A stretch of 23,001 nt of DNA, taken from contig DASZMZ010000349.1 of the NCBI GenBank assembly GCA_035551455.1, forward strand, positions 1 to 23,001, given 5' to 3'. The DNA is from Sulfopaludibacter sp035551455. Its GTDB lineage: Bacteria > Acidobacteriota > Terriglobia > Bryobacterales > Bryobacteraceae. Position 1 is the stretch's first letter; each line of letters starts with the position of its first letter. A program made the translations under genes and the position numbers. The notes below the pieces were generated by a model that ran no database searches, had not been told where the DNA came from, and was given only the letters and a program-made list of their open reading frames with translations. This document shows, piece after piece, positions 1 through 7,562 of this stretch.

Positions 1-104
1 AGGGCTCGCGCGGGACCACCGTATTTTTCGTCCATCCCAAGACCACCGAGACCGCGTCTTTCGGCTACCTGCTGGAAGTGGTGCAGGAGGGCAGCCATGT
101 CTGA
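1..104 (+). CDS. mce: Methylmalonyl-CoA epimerase, C-terminal end (5' part outside window)
   Basis: Only the last 33 codons are visible, in the frame whose first full codon is at position 3, ending with TGA at 102-104. The translated tail contains VFFVHPKTTE followed by GYLLEVVQEG. This resembles the end of vicinal-oxygen-chelate epimerases, where an HPK motif is followed by a strand carrying the last metal-ligand Glu (here LLEVV). The enzyme would convert between the (S) and (R) forms of methylmalonyl-CoA so that the mutase downstream receives the right isomer. The stop overlaps the next start by 8 bases (ATGTCTGA), which suggests translational coupling. The call rests on a short tail plus gene context, so another VOC-family protein cannot be excluded. 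Confidence 0.68.
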   Translation, partial: GSRGTTVFFVHPKTTETASFGYLLEVVQEGSHV

Positions 105-1536
105 AGATGCCGCCGTAGCGGAGATCCTGCATCTGGGCGCCGATTTCCCGCCGGTCGCCACGGCGGAGTGGGAAGCCGCCATTCAGAAGGATTTGAAGGG
201 CGCCGACTACGAAAAGAAGCTGGTGTGGCGCACCGACGAGGGCATCCCGGTGCGTCCGTATTACCGGCGCGAGAATCTTGCCGGCCTGGGCGCGCAACTG
301 GAAGCGGCCCCCGGCCGGTATCCCTATGTGAGAGGCAATGGCCGGCCCTGGGAGACGCGGCAGGAGCCGTACCTGCGGCCCACTTCGATTCGCGCCGACT
401 ATCTGCACGAATCCGGCGCGCACGCGGTGCAGGAAATCGCGTACGCGGTGGCCGAGGGCGTGGAGCGGCTAAACACCCTGGCATTGACTGTAGGCGTGGA
501 TCTTGCCGCCAGCCATGTGGACTTCGTCTTCGCGGTGGGCTCCAACTACTTCTTCGAAATCGCGAAGCTGCGCGCGGCGCGCATGGTGTGGGCGCAAGCC
601 GTCGCCGCCTTCCATCCTGAGGATGCCGGCTGCTGCTCCATGCATCTGCACGTCCGGACCTCGCGGCTGAATAAGAGCGTCTGCGATCGGTATACCAATC
701 TTCTGCGCGTCACTACAGAGTCGATGTCCGCGGTGATTGGCGGCTGCGACAGCCTCTCGGTGGAGCCGTTTGGATTCTCTCCGCAACTGGCTCTCGGCGT
801 TCAGCGCGTGCTCCGCGAGGAAGCGCACCTGGACGCGGTGGCCGATCCGGCCGGCGGATCTTACTATATCGAAGCGCTCACCGACACCCTGGCCCGCGAT
901 GGCTGGAGGCTGTTCCAGGCCGTGGAGGCGGAAGGCGGCTATGCGCGTGCGGTCGCGTCTGGCTCCATCGAGAAGGCGCTGGCCGCCACGCGGGCGGCTC
1001 GCAAGAAGGCCGTCTCTTCGCGCCGCCGCACCCTGGTGGGCGTCAACAATTATCCCAACCTCGCCGAGAAGACGCCCGAGACCGAAGCCCTGGTGTCTCC
1101 CGATTCCGACACTTTCCCCGCCTTCCGTCTGGCCGAACCATTCGAACAGATTCGCGCCCGTTCGGCTCGCCACGCGGCGCGCACCGGACGGTATCCCAAG
1201 GTGCTGCTACTGAAACGCGGCGATCTAAAAATGCGGATGGCGCGCGCCAACTTCTCGCTGAACTTCCTGGGCTGCGCGGGCTTCGACGTCGTGGAAGCCG
1301 AGCAGTATCAGGCCGCCGCGGCAGACCTGATCGTACTCTGCAGTTCCGACGCCGAGTATCTGGCGCTGGCTCAAGAAGTCTGTGCCAACATTTCTGTGCC
1401 GGTGTTGGTGGCGGGCAATCCGAAGGAGCAGATCGAAGCCCTGCAGTCTGCCGGCGTACAGGGATTCATTCACATCCAAAGCGACGCGGTTCAGACGCTC
1501 AGCGAATGGCAGACCCGGCTGGGGATGGAGGCATAG
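97..1536 (+). CDS. mutA: Methylmalonyl-CoA mutase small (beta) subunit
   Basis: This 479-aa protein aligns by eye with the large subunit encoded next to it. It has the same barrel landmarks, including FAVGSNYFFEIAKLRAARMVW, SLSVEPFG and DAVADPAGGSYYIEALT. Its C-terminal domain, from about residue 365, keeps the fold-like pattern of a B12-binding domain (PKVLLLKRGD). The cobalamin motif DxHxxG is absent, and the His position is occupied by Met around residue 379. This is the known hallmark of the non-catalytic subunit, which stabilises the MutAB heterodimer in the cytoplasm. Known MutA proteins are usually above 600 aa, so this one is short, mainly because the N-terminal half of the barrel is trimmed. 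The start overlaps the epimerase stop by 8 bases, and the gene ends 3 bases before mutB. Confidence 0.9.
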   Translation: MSEDAAVAEILHLGADFPPVATAEWEAAIQKDLKGADYEKKLVWRTDEGIPVRPYYRRENLAGLGAQLEAAPGRYPYVRGNGRPWETRQEPYLRPTSIRADYLHESGAHAVQEIAYAVAEGVERLNTLALTVGVDLAASHVDFVFAVGSNYFFEIAKLRAARMVWAQAVAAFHPEDAGCCSMHLHVRTSRLNKSVCDRYTNLLRVTTESMSAVIGGCDSLSVEPFGFSPQLALGVQRVLREEAHLDAVADPAGGSYYIEALTDTLARDGWRLFQAVEAEGGYARAVASGSIEKALAATRAARKKAVSSRRRTLVGVNNYPNLAEKTPETEALVSPDSDTFPAFRLAEPFEQIRARSARHAARTGRYPKVLLLKRGDLKMRMARANFSLNFLGCAGFDVVEAEQYQAAAADLIVLCSSDAEYLALAQEVCANISVPVLVAGNPKEQIEALQSAGVQGFIHIQSDAVQTLSEWQTRLGMEA

Positions 1537-1539
1537 CCA

Positions 1540-3684
1540 ATGAAACCGGACTTCACAAAAATCGATTACAAACCGCAGCCCGCGGCGGCCCCGCAGGCGA
1601 GCGGCGCCGATGCCAGTGTCTGGATGACTTCCGAACGCATCCCGGTCAAGCCTGCTTACACAGCGGACGACCTCTACGCGATGGAGCATCTCGACTACGC
1701 CGCGGGTGTCGCCCCGTTCCTCCGCGGCCCCTATTCCACCATGTACTCCATGCAGCCGTGGACCATCCGCCAGTACGCCGGATTCTCCACCGCCGAAGAG
1801 TCGAATGCCTTTTACCGGAAAAATCTGGCTGCCGGGCAGAAGGGACTCTCGGTGGCCTTCGACCTGGCAACCCACCGCGGCTACGATTCCGATAATGACC
1901 GCGTGGTGGGCGACGTGGGCAAGGCCGGCGTGGCCATCGATTCGGTCGAAGACATGAAGATTCTTTTCGATCAGATTCCGCTGGACCAGATGTCGGTTTC
2001 CATGACGATGAATGGCGCAGTCCTGCCCATCATGGCCTTCTACATTGTGGCCGGAGAAGAACAGGGCGTCGCGCCCGCCAAACTCAGCGGCACCATTCAG
2101 AACGACATTCTGAAAGAGTTCATGGTGCGCAATACGTATATCTATCCGCCGCTGCCTTCGATGCACCTGATCGGTGATATCTTCCGCTACTGCTCGGCGA
2201 ATATGCCGAAGTTCAACTGCATTTCCATCAGCGGATATCACATGCAGGAAGCCGGCGCCACGGCCGATATCGAACTCGGCTACACGCTGGCCGACGGTCT
2301 GGAATACATACGCACGGGAATTGCCGCCGGCCTGGATATCGACAGCTTCGCGCCGCGCCTCAGCTTTTTCTGGGGCATCGGTATGAACCATTTCATGGAG
2401 ATCGCCAAGCTGCGCGCGGCGCGCGTCTTGTGGGCGAAGATCATCAAGTCGTTCAACCCGAAAAATCCCAAGTCGATGGCACTGCGTACGCATTCGCAGA
2501 CCTCTGGCTGGAGCCTCACGGCACAGGACGTGTTCAATAATGTGCCGCGCACCTGTGTCGAAGCCCTCGCGGCCGTTCTGGGACACACCCAGTCGCTGCA
2601 CACCAATGCGCTGGATGAAGCCATCGCGCTGCCTAGCGATTTCTCGGCCCGTATTGCACGTGACACGCAAATCTACCTGCAGGAAGAGACCGGCGTCACG
2701 AAGGTGGTGGACCCCTGGGCGGGCAGCTACTACGTGGAGAGTCTGACGCACGAATTGATGCACAAGGCATGGCATCACATTCAGGAAATCGAAGCGCTCG
2801 GCGGCATGGCCAAGGCTATCGAGACGGGCATCCCCAAGATGCGCATCGAAGAGGCAGCCGCGCGCAGGCAGGCGCAAATCGATTCCGGCCGCGAGACCAT
2901 TGTGGGCGTGAACAAATATCGACTGGAGGAAGAAGCGCCGCTCGAAGTTCGCGAGGTGGACAATCGCGCGGTCCGCGACTCGCAGTTGAAACGGCTGGCG
3001 GAGATCCGCGCCACGCGCAATCCGAGCGCTGTGAAGGAGGCGCTGGAGGCGCTCACTGACGCCGCGAAGACCAGCACCGGCAACCTCTTGGAACTGGCCA
3101 TCAATGCGGCTCGCGTGCGCGCCACGCTGGGTGAAATCTCGTCGGCTCTGGAAACGGTATTCGGCCGGTATCAGGCTGTGAGCCGCACGATTTCGGGCGT
3201 CTACTCTTCCGAGAGCGAGGGCGACCCCGAATTTCAAAAGGCGCGCACCATGGCTGCGGAATTTGCCGCGGAAGAAGGGCGCCGTCCGCGAATTCTGATC
3301 GCGAAGATGGGGCAGGATGGACACGATCGCGGCGCCAAAGTGATCGCTACGGCCTTTGCCGATCTCGGTTTCGACGTCGACGTGGGGCCGCTGTTTCAAA
3401 CTCCGCGGGAAGCGGCAAGGATGGCCGTCGAAAACGACGTGCATGTTCTCGGCGTTTCCAGTCTGGCCGGTGGCCATAAGACGCTGGTGCCGGACGTGAT
3501 TGCGGAATTGAAAACGCTCGGCCGCGAGGACATCCTGGTCTTCGTAGGCGGCGTGATTCCGCCACAGGATTACGACTATCTGTACCAGGCCGGAGTGATT
3601 GGCGTGTTCGGTCCGGGCTCGGTGATCCCGCGGTGTGCCCAGACAATTCTCTCCGCGCTTGTGAGCAGCATGCGTGCAGCGTAG
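1540..3684 (+). CDS. mutB: Methylmalonyl-CoA mutase large (alpha) subunit, B12-dependent
   Basis: This 714-aa protein has the expected family length and full landmarks. The substrate-pocket segment STMYSMQPWTIRQYAGFS holds the mechanistic Tyr at residue 69. GYHMQEAGAT and RTHSQTSGWSLT are barrel motifs. The C-terminal cobalamin domain carries KMGQDGHDRGAKV, with Asp593, His595 (cobalt ligand), Gly598 and the supporting Lys589. The enzyme rearranges (R)-methylmalonyl-CoA and succinyl-CoA by an adenosylcobalamin radical mechanism. Gln where mitochondrial enzymes have Arg in the xQPWTIRQ segment is also found in bacterial Sbm/ScpA proteins. The pocket Tyr argues for a methylmalonyl-CoA rather than an isobutyryl-CoA mutase. 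A GGAGG motif inside the end of mutA (about 1527-1531) precedes the ATG. The start of meaB follows within 14 bases of the stop. Confidence 0.97.
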   Translation: MKPDFTKIDYKPQPAAAPQASGADASVWMTSERIPVKPAYTADDLYAMEHLDYAAGVAPFLRGPYSTMYSMQPWTIRQYAGFSTAEESNAFYRKNLAAGQKGLSVAFDLATHRGYDSDNDRVVGDVGKAGVAIDSVEDMKILFDQIPLDQMSVSMTMNGAVLPIMAFYIVAGEEQGVAPAKLSGTIQNDILKEFMVRNTYIYPPLPSMHLIGDIFRYCSANMPKFNCISISGYHMQEAGATADIELGYTLADGLEYIRTGIAAGLDIDSFAPRLSFFWGIGMNHFMEIAKLRAARVLWAKIIKSFNPKNPKSMALRTHSQTSGWSLTAQDVFNNVPRTCVEALAAVLGHTQSLHTNALDEAIALPSDFSARIARDTQIYLQEETGVTKVVDPWAGSYYVESLTHELMHKAWHHIQEIEALGGMAKAIETGIPKMRIEEAAARRQAQIDSGRETIVGVNKYRLEEEAPLEVREVDNRAVRDSQLKRLAEIRATRNPSAVKEALEALTDAAKTSTGNLLELAINAARVRATLGEISSALETVFGRYQAVSRTISGVYSSESEGDPEFQKARTMAAEFAAEEGRRPRILIAKMGQDGHDRGAKVIATAFADLGFDVDVGPLFQTPREAARMAVENDVHVLGVSSLAGGHKTLVPDVIAELKTLGREDILVFVGGVIPPQDYDYLYQAGVIGVFGPGSVIPRCAQTILSALVSSMRAA

Positions 3685-3697
3685 AACCGGGGCGACC

Positions 3698-4705
3698 ATG
3701 ACACTGAGAGGCAGGCTACCGCTCGGCCAGTACATCGACGGGGTCCTGCAAGGCGACCGCGTGACGCTGGCGCGCGCCATCACGCTGATTGAAAGCGAGC
3801 GGCCGGCGGATGCCGAACTGGCGGCTCAGCTGCTGGATTCCGTTCTCCCTCACACCGGCAAATCGCGCCGCGTGGGAATTACGGGGGTGCCCGGCGCCGG
3901 CAAGAGCACCTTCATCGATGCGTTGGGGATGCATCTGATCCGCGATTACTCGGAGGCCATCGCGGTGCTGAGCATCGATCCTTCGAGTCCGCTTTCGGGC
4001 GGGAGCATTCTCGGTGATAAGACGCGCATGGAGCGGCTCTGCGTAGAGGAGCGGGCCTTCATCCGCCCGTCCCCCGCGCGCGGCCATTTGGGCGGGGTGG
4101 CCCGGCGAACGCGCGAGACCATTCTGCTCTGCGAAGCGGCGGGGTTCCAAAACGTCCTGATCGAAACCGTTGGCGTGGGCCAGTCGGAGACGGCGGTCCG
4201 ATCGATGGCGGACTTCTTTCTGCTGCTGATGCTGGCCGGCGCGGGCGACGAACTGCAGGGCATGAAGCGCGGCATCATCGAGATGATCGACGGCATGGCG
4301 ATCAATAAGGCCGATGGCGATAATCTCGCCAAAGCCGAGCGGGCTCGCGTGGAGTATGCCGGCGCGCTGCACCTGTTTCCGGCGGCCGCGGACGGGTGGA
4401 CGCCGCAAGTGCTCACCTGTTCCGCGCTCCACGGGCGCGGCATCGCCGAGATCTGGCAGACGGTGCTGGATCATCGGCGGCAGATGGAGCGGAACGGCCA
4501 TCTGGAGCAGCGCCGCAGCCGGCAGGCCATCGAATGGATGAACGAACTGGTGAGTCTGGGCTTGCAGGAAGCCTTCCGGCAGGACCAGTCCGTGGCGGAG
4601 CGCTTGCCCGCATTGCAGGAAGCCGTGAATGGCGGATTGGTAACGCCGCTGGCGGCCAGTCGCCGGCTGCTGGCACTTTTTCATTCCAGGAACGGAAGGG
4701 TTTGA
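3698..4705 (+). CDS. meaB: MeaB/ArgK-type GTPase, methylmalonyl-CoA mutase chaperone
   Basis: This is a G3E-family P-loop GTPase that gates cobalamin loading and protects methylmalonyl-CoA mutase from inactivation. From the ATG at 3698 (335 aa) it shows Walker A GVPGAGKST (63-71), the DPSSPLSGGSILGDKTRM block (94-111), the RPSPARGHLGG switch (123-133), the ETVGVGQSE motif (156-164) and the guanine-specificity motif NKAD (203-206). The length matches the family. An in-frame GTG at 3674 would add eight residues and overlap mutB. I prefer 3698 because a GGGG run (3689-3692) sits 5 bases upstream and the protein then begins like its relatives. Placement directly behind the mutase genes fits its role as their chaperone. 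The next gene begins 4 bases after its stop. Confidence 0.94.
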   Translation: MTLRGRLPLGQYIDGVLQGDRVTLARAITLIESERPADAELAAQLLDSVLPHTGKSRRVGITGVPGAGKSTFIDALGMHLIRDYSEAIAVLSIDPSSPLSGGSILGDKTRMERLCVEERAFIRPSPARGHLGGVARRTRETILLCEAAGFQNVLIETVGVGQSETAVRSMADFFLLLMLAGAGDELQGMKRGIIEMIDGMAINKADGDNLAKAERARVEYAGALHLFPAAADGWTPQVLTCSALHGRGIAEIWQTVLDHRRQMERNGHLEQRRSRQAIEWMNELVSLGLQEAFRQDQSVAERLPALQEAVNGGLVTPLAASRRLLALFHSRNGRV

Positions 4706-4709
4706 TTTT

Positions 4710-6215
4710 ATGATTGCCTCATTTCCCGAGTTAACCGCGGCTGAAGCCGCAGCCATGATTCACCATGGGGAGACGGTTGGGTTCAGCGGCTTCACTCCCG
4801 CCGGCGCTCCCAACGCCATTCCTCTGGCCTTGGCCGATTGCGCCAATTCGGAACACAAAGCCGGCCGCGAATTCCAGATCGGCGTTCTGACCGGCGCCTC
4901 CACCGGTCCCTCGCTCGACGGCGCCCTTGCAAAGGCCAGCGCCATCAGCTTCCGAACGCCATACCAGACCAACGACGATCTGCGCGACCGCATCAATCAG
5001 GGCAAGACCGCCTTCTGCGACATGCACCTCTCGCTGATGCCGCAAGTGACGCGGTATGGCTTCCTGGGACACGTGGATTGGGCCGTGGTCGAGGCCTGCG
5101 ACATCACCGCGGGCGGCGGCATTGTGCTGACTTCGGCCGTGGGAACAGCGCCGACGTTCTGCAATCAGGCCGACAAGATCCTGATCGAATTGAATCGCCG
5201 GAATCCTCCCACGCTGCTGGGCATCCACGATATTTACGAACCGGCCGACCCGCCGAATCGCCGGCAGATTCCCATTTACTCTCCGAGCGACCGGATCGGC
5301 TCGCCGATCATCGCCGTGAGTCCGTCGAAGATCGTCGGGGTCGTGGAAACGAATCTGGCCGATGAGGCCCGGGGCTTCAGCGCCGTCAGCGCGATCAATC
5401 GTCAGATCGGCACGAACGTGGCCGAGTTCCTGGCGGGCCAACTGGCGGGCGGCCACCTGCCCCAGGGTTTCCTGCCGATTCAGTCGGGCGTCGGCGATAT
5501 CGCCAATTCCATTCTGGCGGCGCTGGGCAGTCACCCGGATATTCCGCCGTTCCAGATGTACACGGAAGTGATTCAGGATGCCGTGATCGAACTGCTGGAA
5601 AAGGAGCGTGTGACCTTCGCCAGCAGTTGCTCGCTCACCGTTACCAATCAGGTGCTGCAAAAGGTCTACGACAACCTGGACTGGTTCCGCTCGCGCATCG
5701 TGCTTCGGCCGCAGGAGATCAGCAACAATCCCGAAGTGATCCGCCGCCTCGGGATCATTTCGATCAACACCGCGATCGAGGTCGATATCTTCGGCAACGT
5801 CAACAGCACGCACGTGATGGGCCGCAAGTTGATGAACGGCATTGGCGGCAGCGGCGATTTCACGCGCAATGCGTATCTATCCACGTTCACCTGCCCGTCG
5901 ACGGCCAAGGGCGGAAAGATCACGACCATCGTGCCGCTGGTCAGCCACGTGGATCACAGCGAGCATTCCGTGCAGATCATCGCGACCGAGCAGGGCGTGG
6001 CCGATTTGCGCGGAAAATCGCCGTACCAGCGGGCCATCGAGATCATCAATAAGTGCGCACACCCCGAATTCCGCGAATTGTTAATGAGCTACCTGACTAT
6101 CGTCGAGGGCGGTTACACTCCGCACACTCTCTCGGCGGCGTTCCGGCTCCACGAGCAATTTCAGCAGACCGGCGACATGCGCGGCGTCACGTGGGGCGAT
6201 AAAGTCCTGGTCTAA
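4710..6215 (+). CDS. Acetyl-CoA hydrolase / succinate:acetate (propionate) CoA-transferase family protein
   Basis: This 501-aa protein belongs to the acetyl-CoA hydrolase/transferase family that includes AarC of Acetobacter, Cat1 and E. coli ScpC. Visible landmarks are MYTEVIQDAVIELLEKER, with Glu286 as the likely catalytic Glu that forms the glutamyl-CoA thioester. Others are FASSCSLTVTN, then GGSGDFTRNAYLS, and IATEQGVADLRGKSP near the C-terminus. In this family the enzyme transfers CoA from succinyl-CoA to acetate or propionate. Behind a methylmalonyl-CoA mutase that would save the thioester bond in a propionate/succinate loop. The exact acid acceptor cannot be read from sequence. A GGAAGGG motif at 4694-4700 lies 9 bases before the ATG. 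This is the last gene of the cassette, and no clear terminator hairpin follows. Confidence 0.9.
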   Translation: MIASFPELTAAEAAAMIHHGETVGFSGFTPAGAPNAIPLALADCANSEHKAGREFQIGVLTGASTGPSLDGALAKASAISFRTPYQTNDDLRDRINQGKTAFCDMHLSLMPQVTRYGFLGHVDWAVVEACDITAGGGIVLTSAVGTAPTFCNQADKILIELNRRNPPTLLGIHDIYEPADPPNRRQIPIYSPSDRIGSPIIAVSPSKIVGVVETNLADEARGFSAVSAINRQIGTNVAEFLAGQLAGGHLPQGFLPIQSGVGDIANSILAALGSHPDIPPFQMYTEVIQDAVIELLEKERVTFASSCSLTVTNQVLQKVYDNLDWFRSRIVLRPQEISNNPEVIRRLGIISINTAIEVDIFGNVNSTHVMGRKLMNGIGGSGDFTRNAYLSTFTCPSTAKGGKITTIVPLVSHVDHSEHSVQIIATEQGVADLRGKSPYQRAIEIINKCAHPEFRELLMSYLTIVEGGYTPHTLSAAFRLHEQFQQTGDMRGVTWGDKVLV

Positions 6216-6261
6216 ACGGGTGGGTCGGCGAGTCTGGTCAGTCGAATGCAAGAGGAGCAGC

Positions 6262-6266
6262 AGGAG
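6262..6266 (+). promoter_or_regulatory. Ribosome binding site deciding the 49-aa ORF
   Basis: AGGAG lies six bases before the ATG at 6273. A strong Shine-Dalgarno motif at good spacing is the main reason to treat the very short frame as a gene. Confidence 0.6.
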
Positions 6267-6272
6267 TGAAAT

Positions 6273-6422
6273 ATGTTTTTGATTCTATTTTTCGTACTGC
6301 TGGTGTTCTGGCTGCTCGGATTCGCCGCGTTCCACATAGCCGGCGGATTGATCCACCTTTTACTCATTCTGGCGGTGATTTCGATCGTCCTCCACTTCGT
6401 GCGAGGCAGTCGGGCTGTATAA
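6273..6422 (+). CDS. Small hydrophobic membrane protein, Lmo0937-like (49 aa)
   Basis: The frame runs from ATG 6273 to TAA 6420-6422 and encodes 49 residues. It is almost entirely hydrophobic, with a first segment MFLILFFVLLVFWLLGFAAF, a short HIAGG turn, a second segment of about 14 aliphatic residues, and a basic end (RGSRAV). This two-helix hairpin pattern (WLLG, GGxIHxLLxxAVI) resembles the short Lmo0937-family membrane proteins often found near stress genes; their function is unknown. AGGAG sits six bases upstream. It could be the last gene of the CoA-transferase transcript or an independent unit. It ends only 6 bases from the stop of the opposing DUF5076-like gene, so the two converge without room for a terminator. 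Confidence 0.72.
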   Translation: MFLILFFVLLVFWLLGFAAFHIAGGLIHLLLILAVISIVLHFVRGSRAV

Positions 6423-6428
6423 GCATTG

Positions 6429-6686
6429 TCAGAAGTGGCCGTGGGGTTCATCCGTGATCGCAGGATCATCGCCGTTCAGTTCCTTGACTGCGTTCGCCAC
6501 ATGACGCGCCACATCTGCCAAGACGATTCCCCATGATGCAGCGTCCTTCCAAGTCTCGGGTCGCAGACTACAGACAAGCCCGCCGTTCGCGACCCACGCA
6601 CGCAGCACCTCCCGAGCTGTCGAGTCACCGCCAACTTCCGACGGGACGGGGAGGTCTCGTTCCGCGTTTTTCCTTGACTTAAACAC
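6429..6686 (-). CDS. DUF5076-like protein (85 aa)
   Basis: This is an 85-aa soluble protein read from a GTG at 6684-6686. The pattern LPVPSEVGGDSTAREVLRAW, then GGLVCSLRPETW, then ASWGIVLADVARHVANA resembles small DUF5076 proteins, which have no assigned function. The C-terminal end is acidic and short (DDPAITDEPHGHF). The upstream side (6687-6878) is shared with the divergent HTH gene. Its stop lies 6 bases from the stop of the 49-aa membrane protein. Coding strand and length fit the family as I know it, but I could not check an alignment. The GTG start is the only one that includes the conserved N-terminal MFKSRKNAE stretch. Confidence 0.68.
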   Translation of the reverse strand: MFKSRKNAERDLPVPSEVGGDSTAREVLRAWVANGGLVCSLRPETWKDAASWGIVLADVARHVANAVKELNGDDPAITDEPHGHF

Positions 6687-6819
6687 GCCCCGATTCTAGC
6701 GTGATTTGATCGCAGCGTGTCCTAATCGCAGGGTGGGCCAGTTTCACTGCGTGAAGGGCAGATTGTTCACCATCCTGCTGCCAAGTAAATGAAAGATTAA
6801 AACATGGGGCCATCGTTAA

Positions 6820-6859
6820 TATTGCAACTGTTGCTATATTGCAGGTATTGCAATATGCT
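6820..6859. promoter_or_regulatory. Operator-like repeats and probable promoter of the HTH gene
   Basis: Three TATTGCA copies start at 6820, 6837 and 6846. The perfect palindrome TATTGCAATA occupies 6846-6855, and the perfect inverted repeat GCAAC-T-GTTGC occupies 6824-6834. A weak sigma70-like promoter, TTGCTA (6831-6836) with a 17-base spacer and TATGCT (6854-6859), is embedded in them. This is the layout expected when a regulator represses its own promoter. Binding by the HTH protein encoded just downstream is inference. Confidence 0.5.
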
Positions 6860-6862
6860 GTA

Positions 6863-6872
6863 GGAAGGGAGG
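6863..6872 (+). promoter_or_regulatory. Strong ribosome binding site of the HTH gene
   Basis: GGAAGGGAGG ends six bases before the ATG at 6879 and fixes this start. If the promoter at 6831-6859 is real, the 5' leader is only about a dozen bases. Confidence 0.65.
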
Positions 6873-6878
6873 TTCATC

Positions 6879-7562
6879 ATGACGGCCGAAAAATGGCAAC
6901 TGGCCCGCAATAATCGCGAGATGACGCAGGCTGAGGCGGCAAAAGCGCTTGGCATGTCGCAGCCGTATCTTTCTCAGCTTGAAAATGGAGCACGTGTGGC
7001 TAATCCGGACCTTTCTCGCAAAGCGATGGTCTTTTATGGTTTGTCAGCGAGCGTGCTGCCAGTCTCTGAGGCCGAACTAACTACAGTTGAGCCGGATTCG
7101 CTCGAGAAGGAACTCGCTGCGCTTGGATACCCGGGATTTGCCCATGTCCGCTCGGATGACGTGCGCAATCCCGCCGAGGTTGTCTTCCGCGTCGTCACTC
7201 AACCCGACCTTGACACTCGACTTGTTGAGGCGTTGCCATGGGTGATAGCCGCCTTTCCTGACCTCGACTGGCGCTGGTTGTGCGACCACGTGAAGCTACG
7301 AAATACGCAAAATCGCCTTGGGTATCTGGTCTACCTCGCGAAGGTGACAACCACAAAAGCCAAGAACAGCAGCGAGTTTGAGGCGTTGTGTACCTGGGAG
7401 CGTGTTCTTGATGAGGCGCGCCTGGTTCGAGAGACCACCCTGTGTCGCGAATCCATGCCGAAACGAGAACGCGACTGGGTTAGATCTCACCGGCTCCAGG
7501 CTGCAGAGCACTGGAACGTGCTGACGAGTCTTACACCAGAGCAATTGCGTTATGCCGCCTAG
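6879..7562 (+). CDS. XRE-type HTH protein, putative antitoxin/regulator of the adjacent nucleotidyltransferase
   Basis: This 227-aa protein has an N-terminal XRE/Cro helix-turn-helix (about residues 3-58) with the typical MTQAEAAKALGMSQPYLSQLENG core. The remaining 165 residues match no family I can name. They hold an acidic linker (PVSEAELTTVEPDSLEKEL) and a Trp/Leu-rich middle (LPWVIAAFPDLDWRWLCDHV). The last codons overlap the following nucleotidyltransferase start by 11 bases, so the two products are probably made together. The order, small DNA-binding protein first and putative enzyme second, with operator-like repeats in front, resembles toxin-antitoxin operons such as AbiE-type systems. 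That role is inference. Third codon positions are richer in A/T than in the flanking metabolic genes, which hints at horizontal transfer. A plain transcriptional regulator is the alternative. Confidence 0.8.
   Translation: MTAEKWQLARNNREMTQAEAAKALGMSQPYLSQLENGARVANPDLSRKAMVFYGLSASVLPVSEAELTTVEPDSLEKELAALGYPGFAHVRSDDVRNPAEVVFRVVTQPDLDTRLVEALPWVIAAFPDLDWRWLCDHVKLRNTQNRLGYLVYLAKVTTTKAKNSSEFEALCTWERVLDEARLVRETTLCRESMPKRERDWVRSHRLQAAEHWNVLTSLTPEQLRYAA

Noticed and set aside
1225..3783. Minus-strand frame of 852 aa
   Set aside because: It is the antisense of mutB, is full of His/Arg-rich low-similarity sequence and has no recognisable domain. The plus-strand mutase is unambiguous.
3716..4756. Minus-strand frame of 346 aa opposite meaB
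   Set aside because: Antisense shadow with no domain; meaB on the other strand has every GTPase motif.
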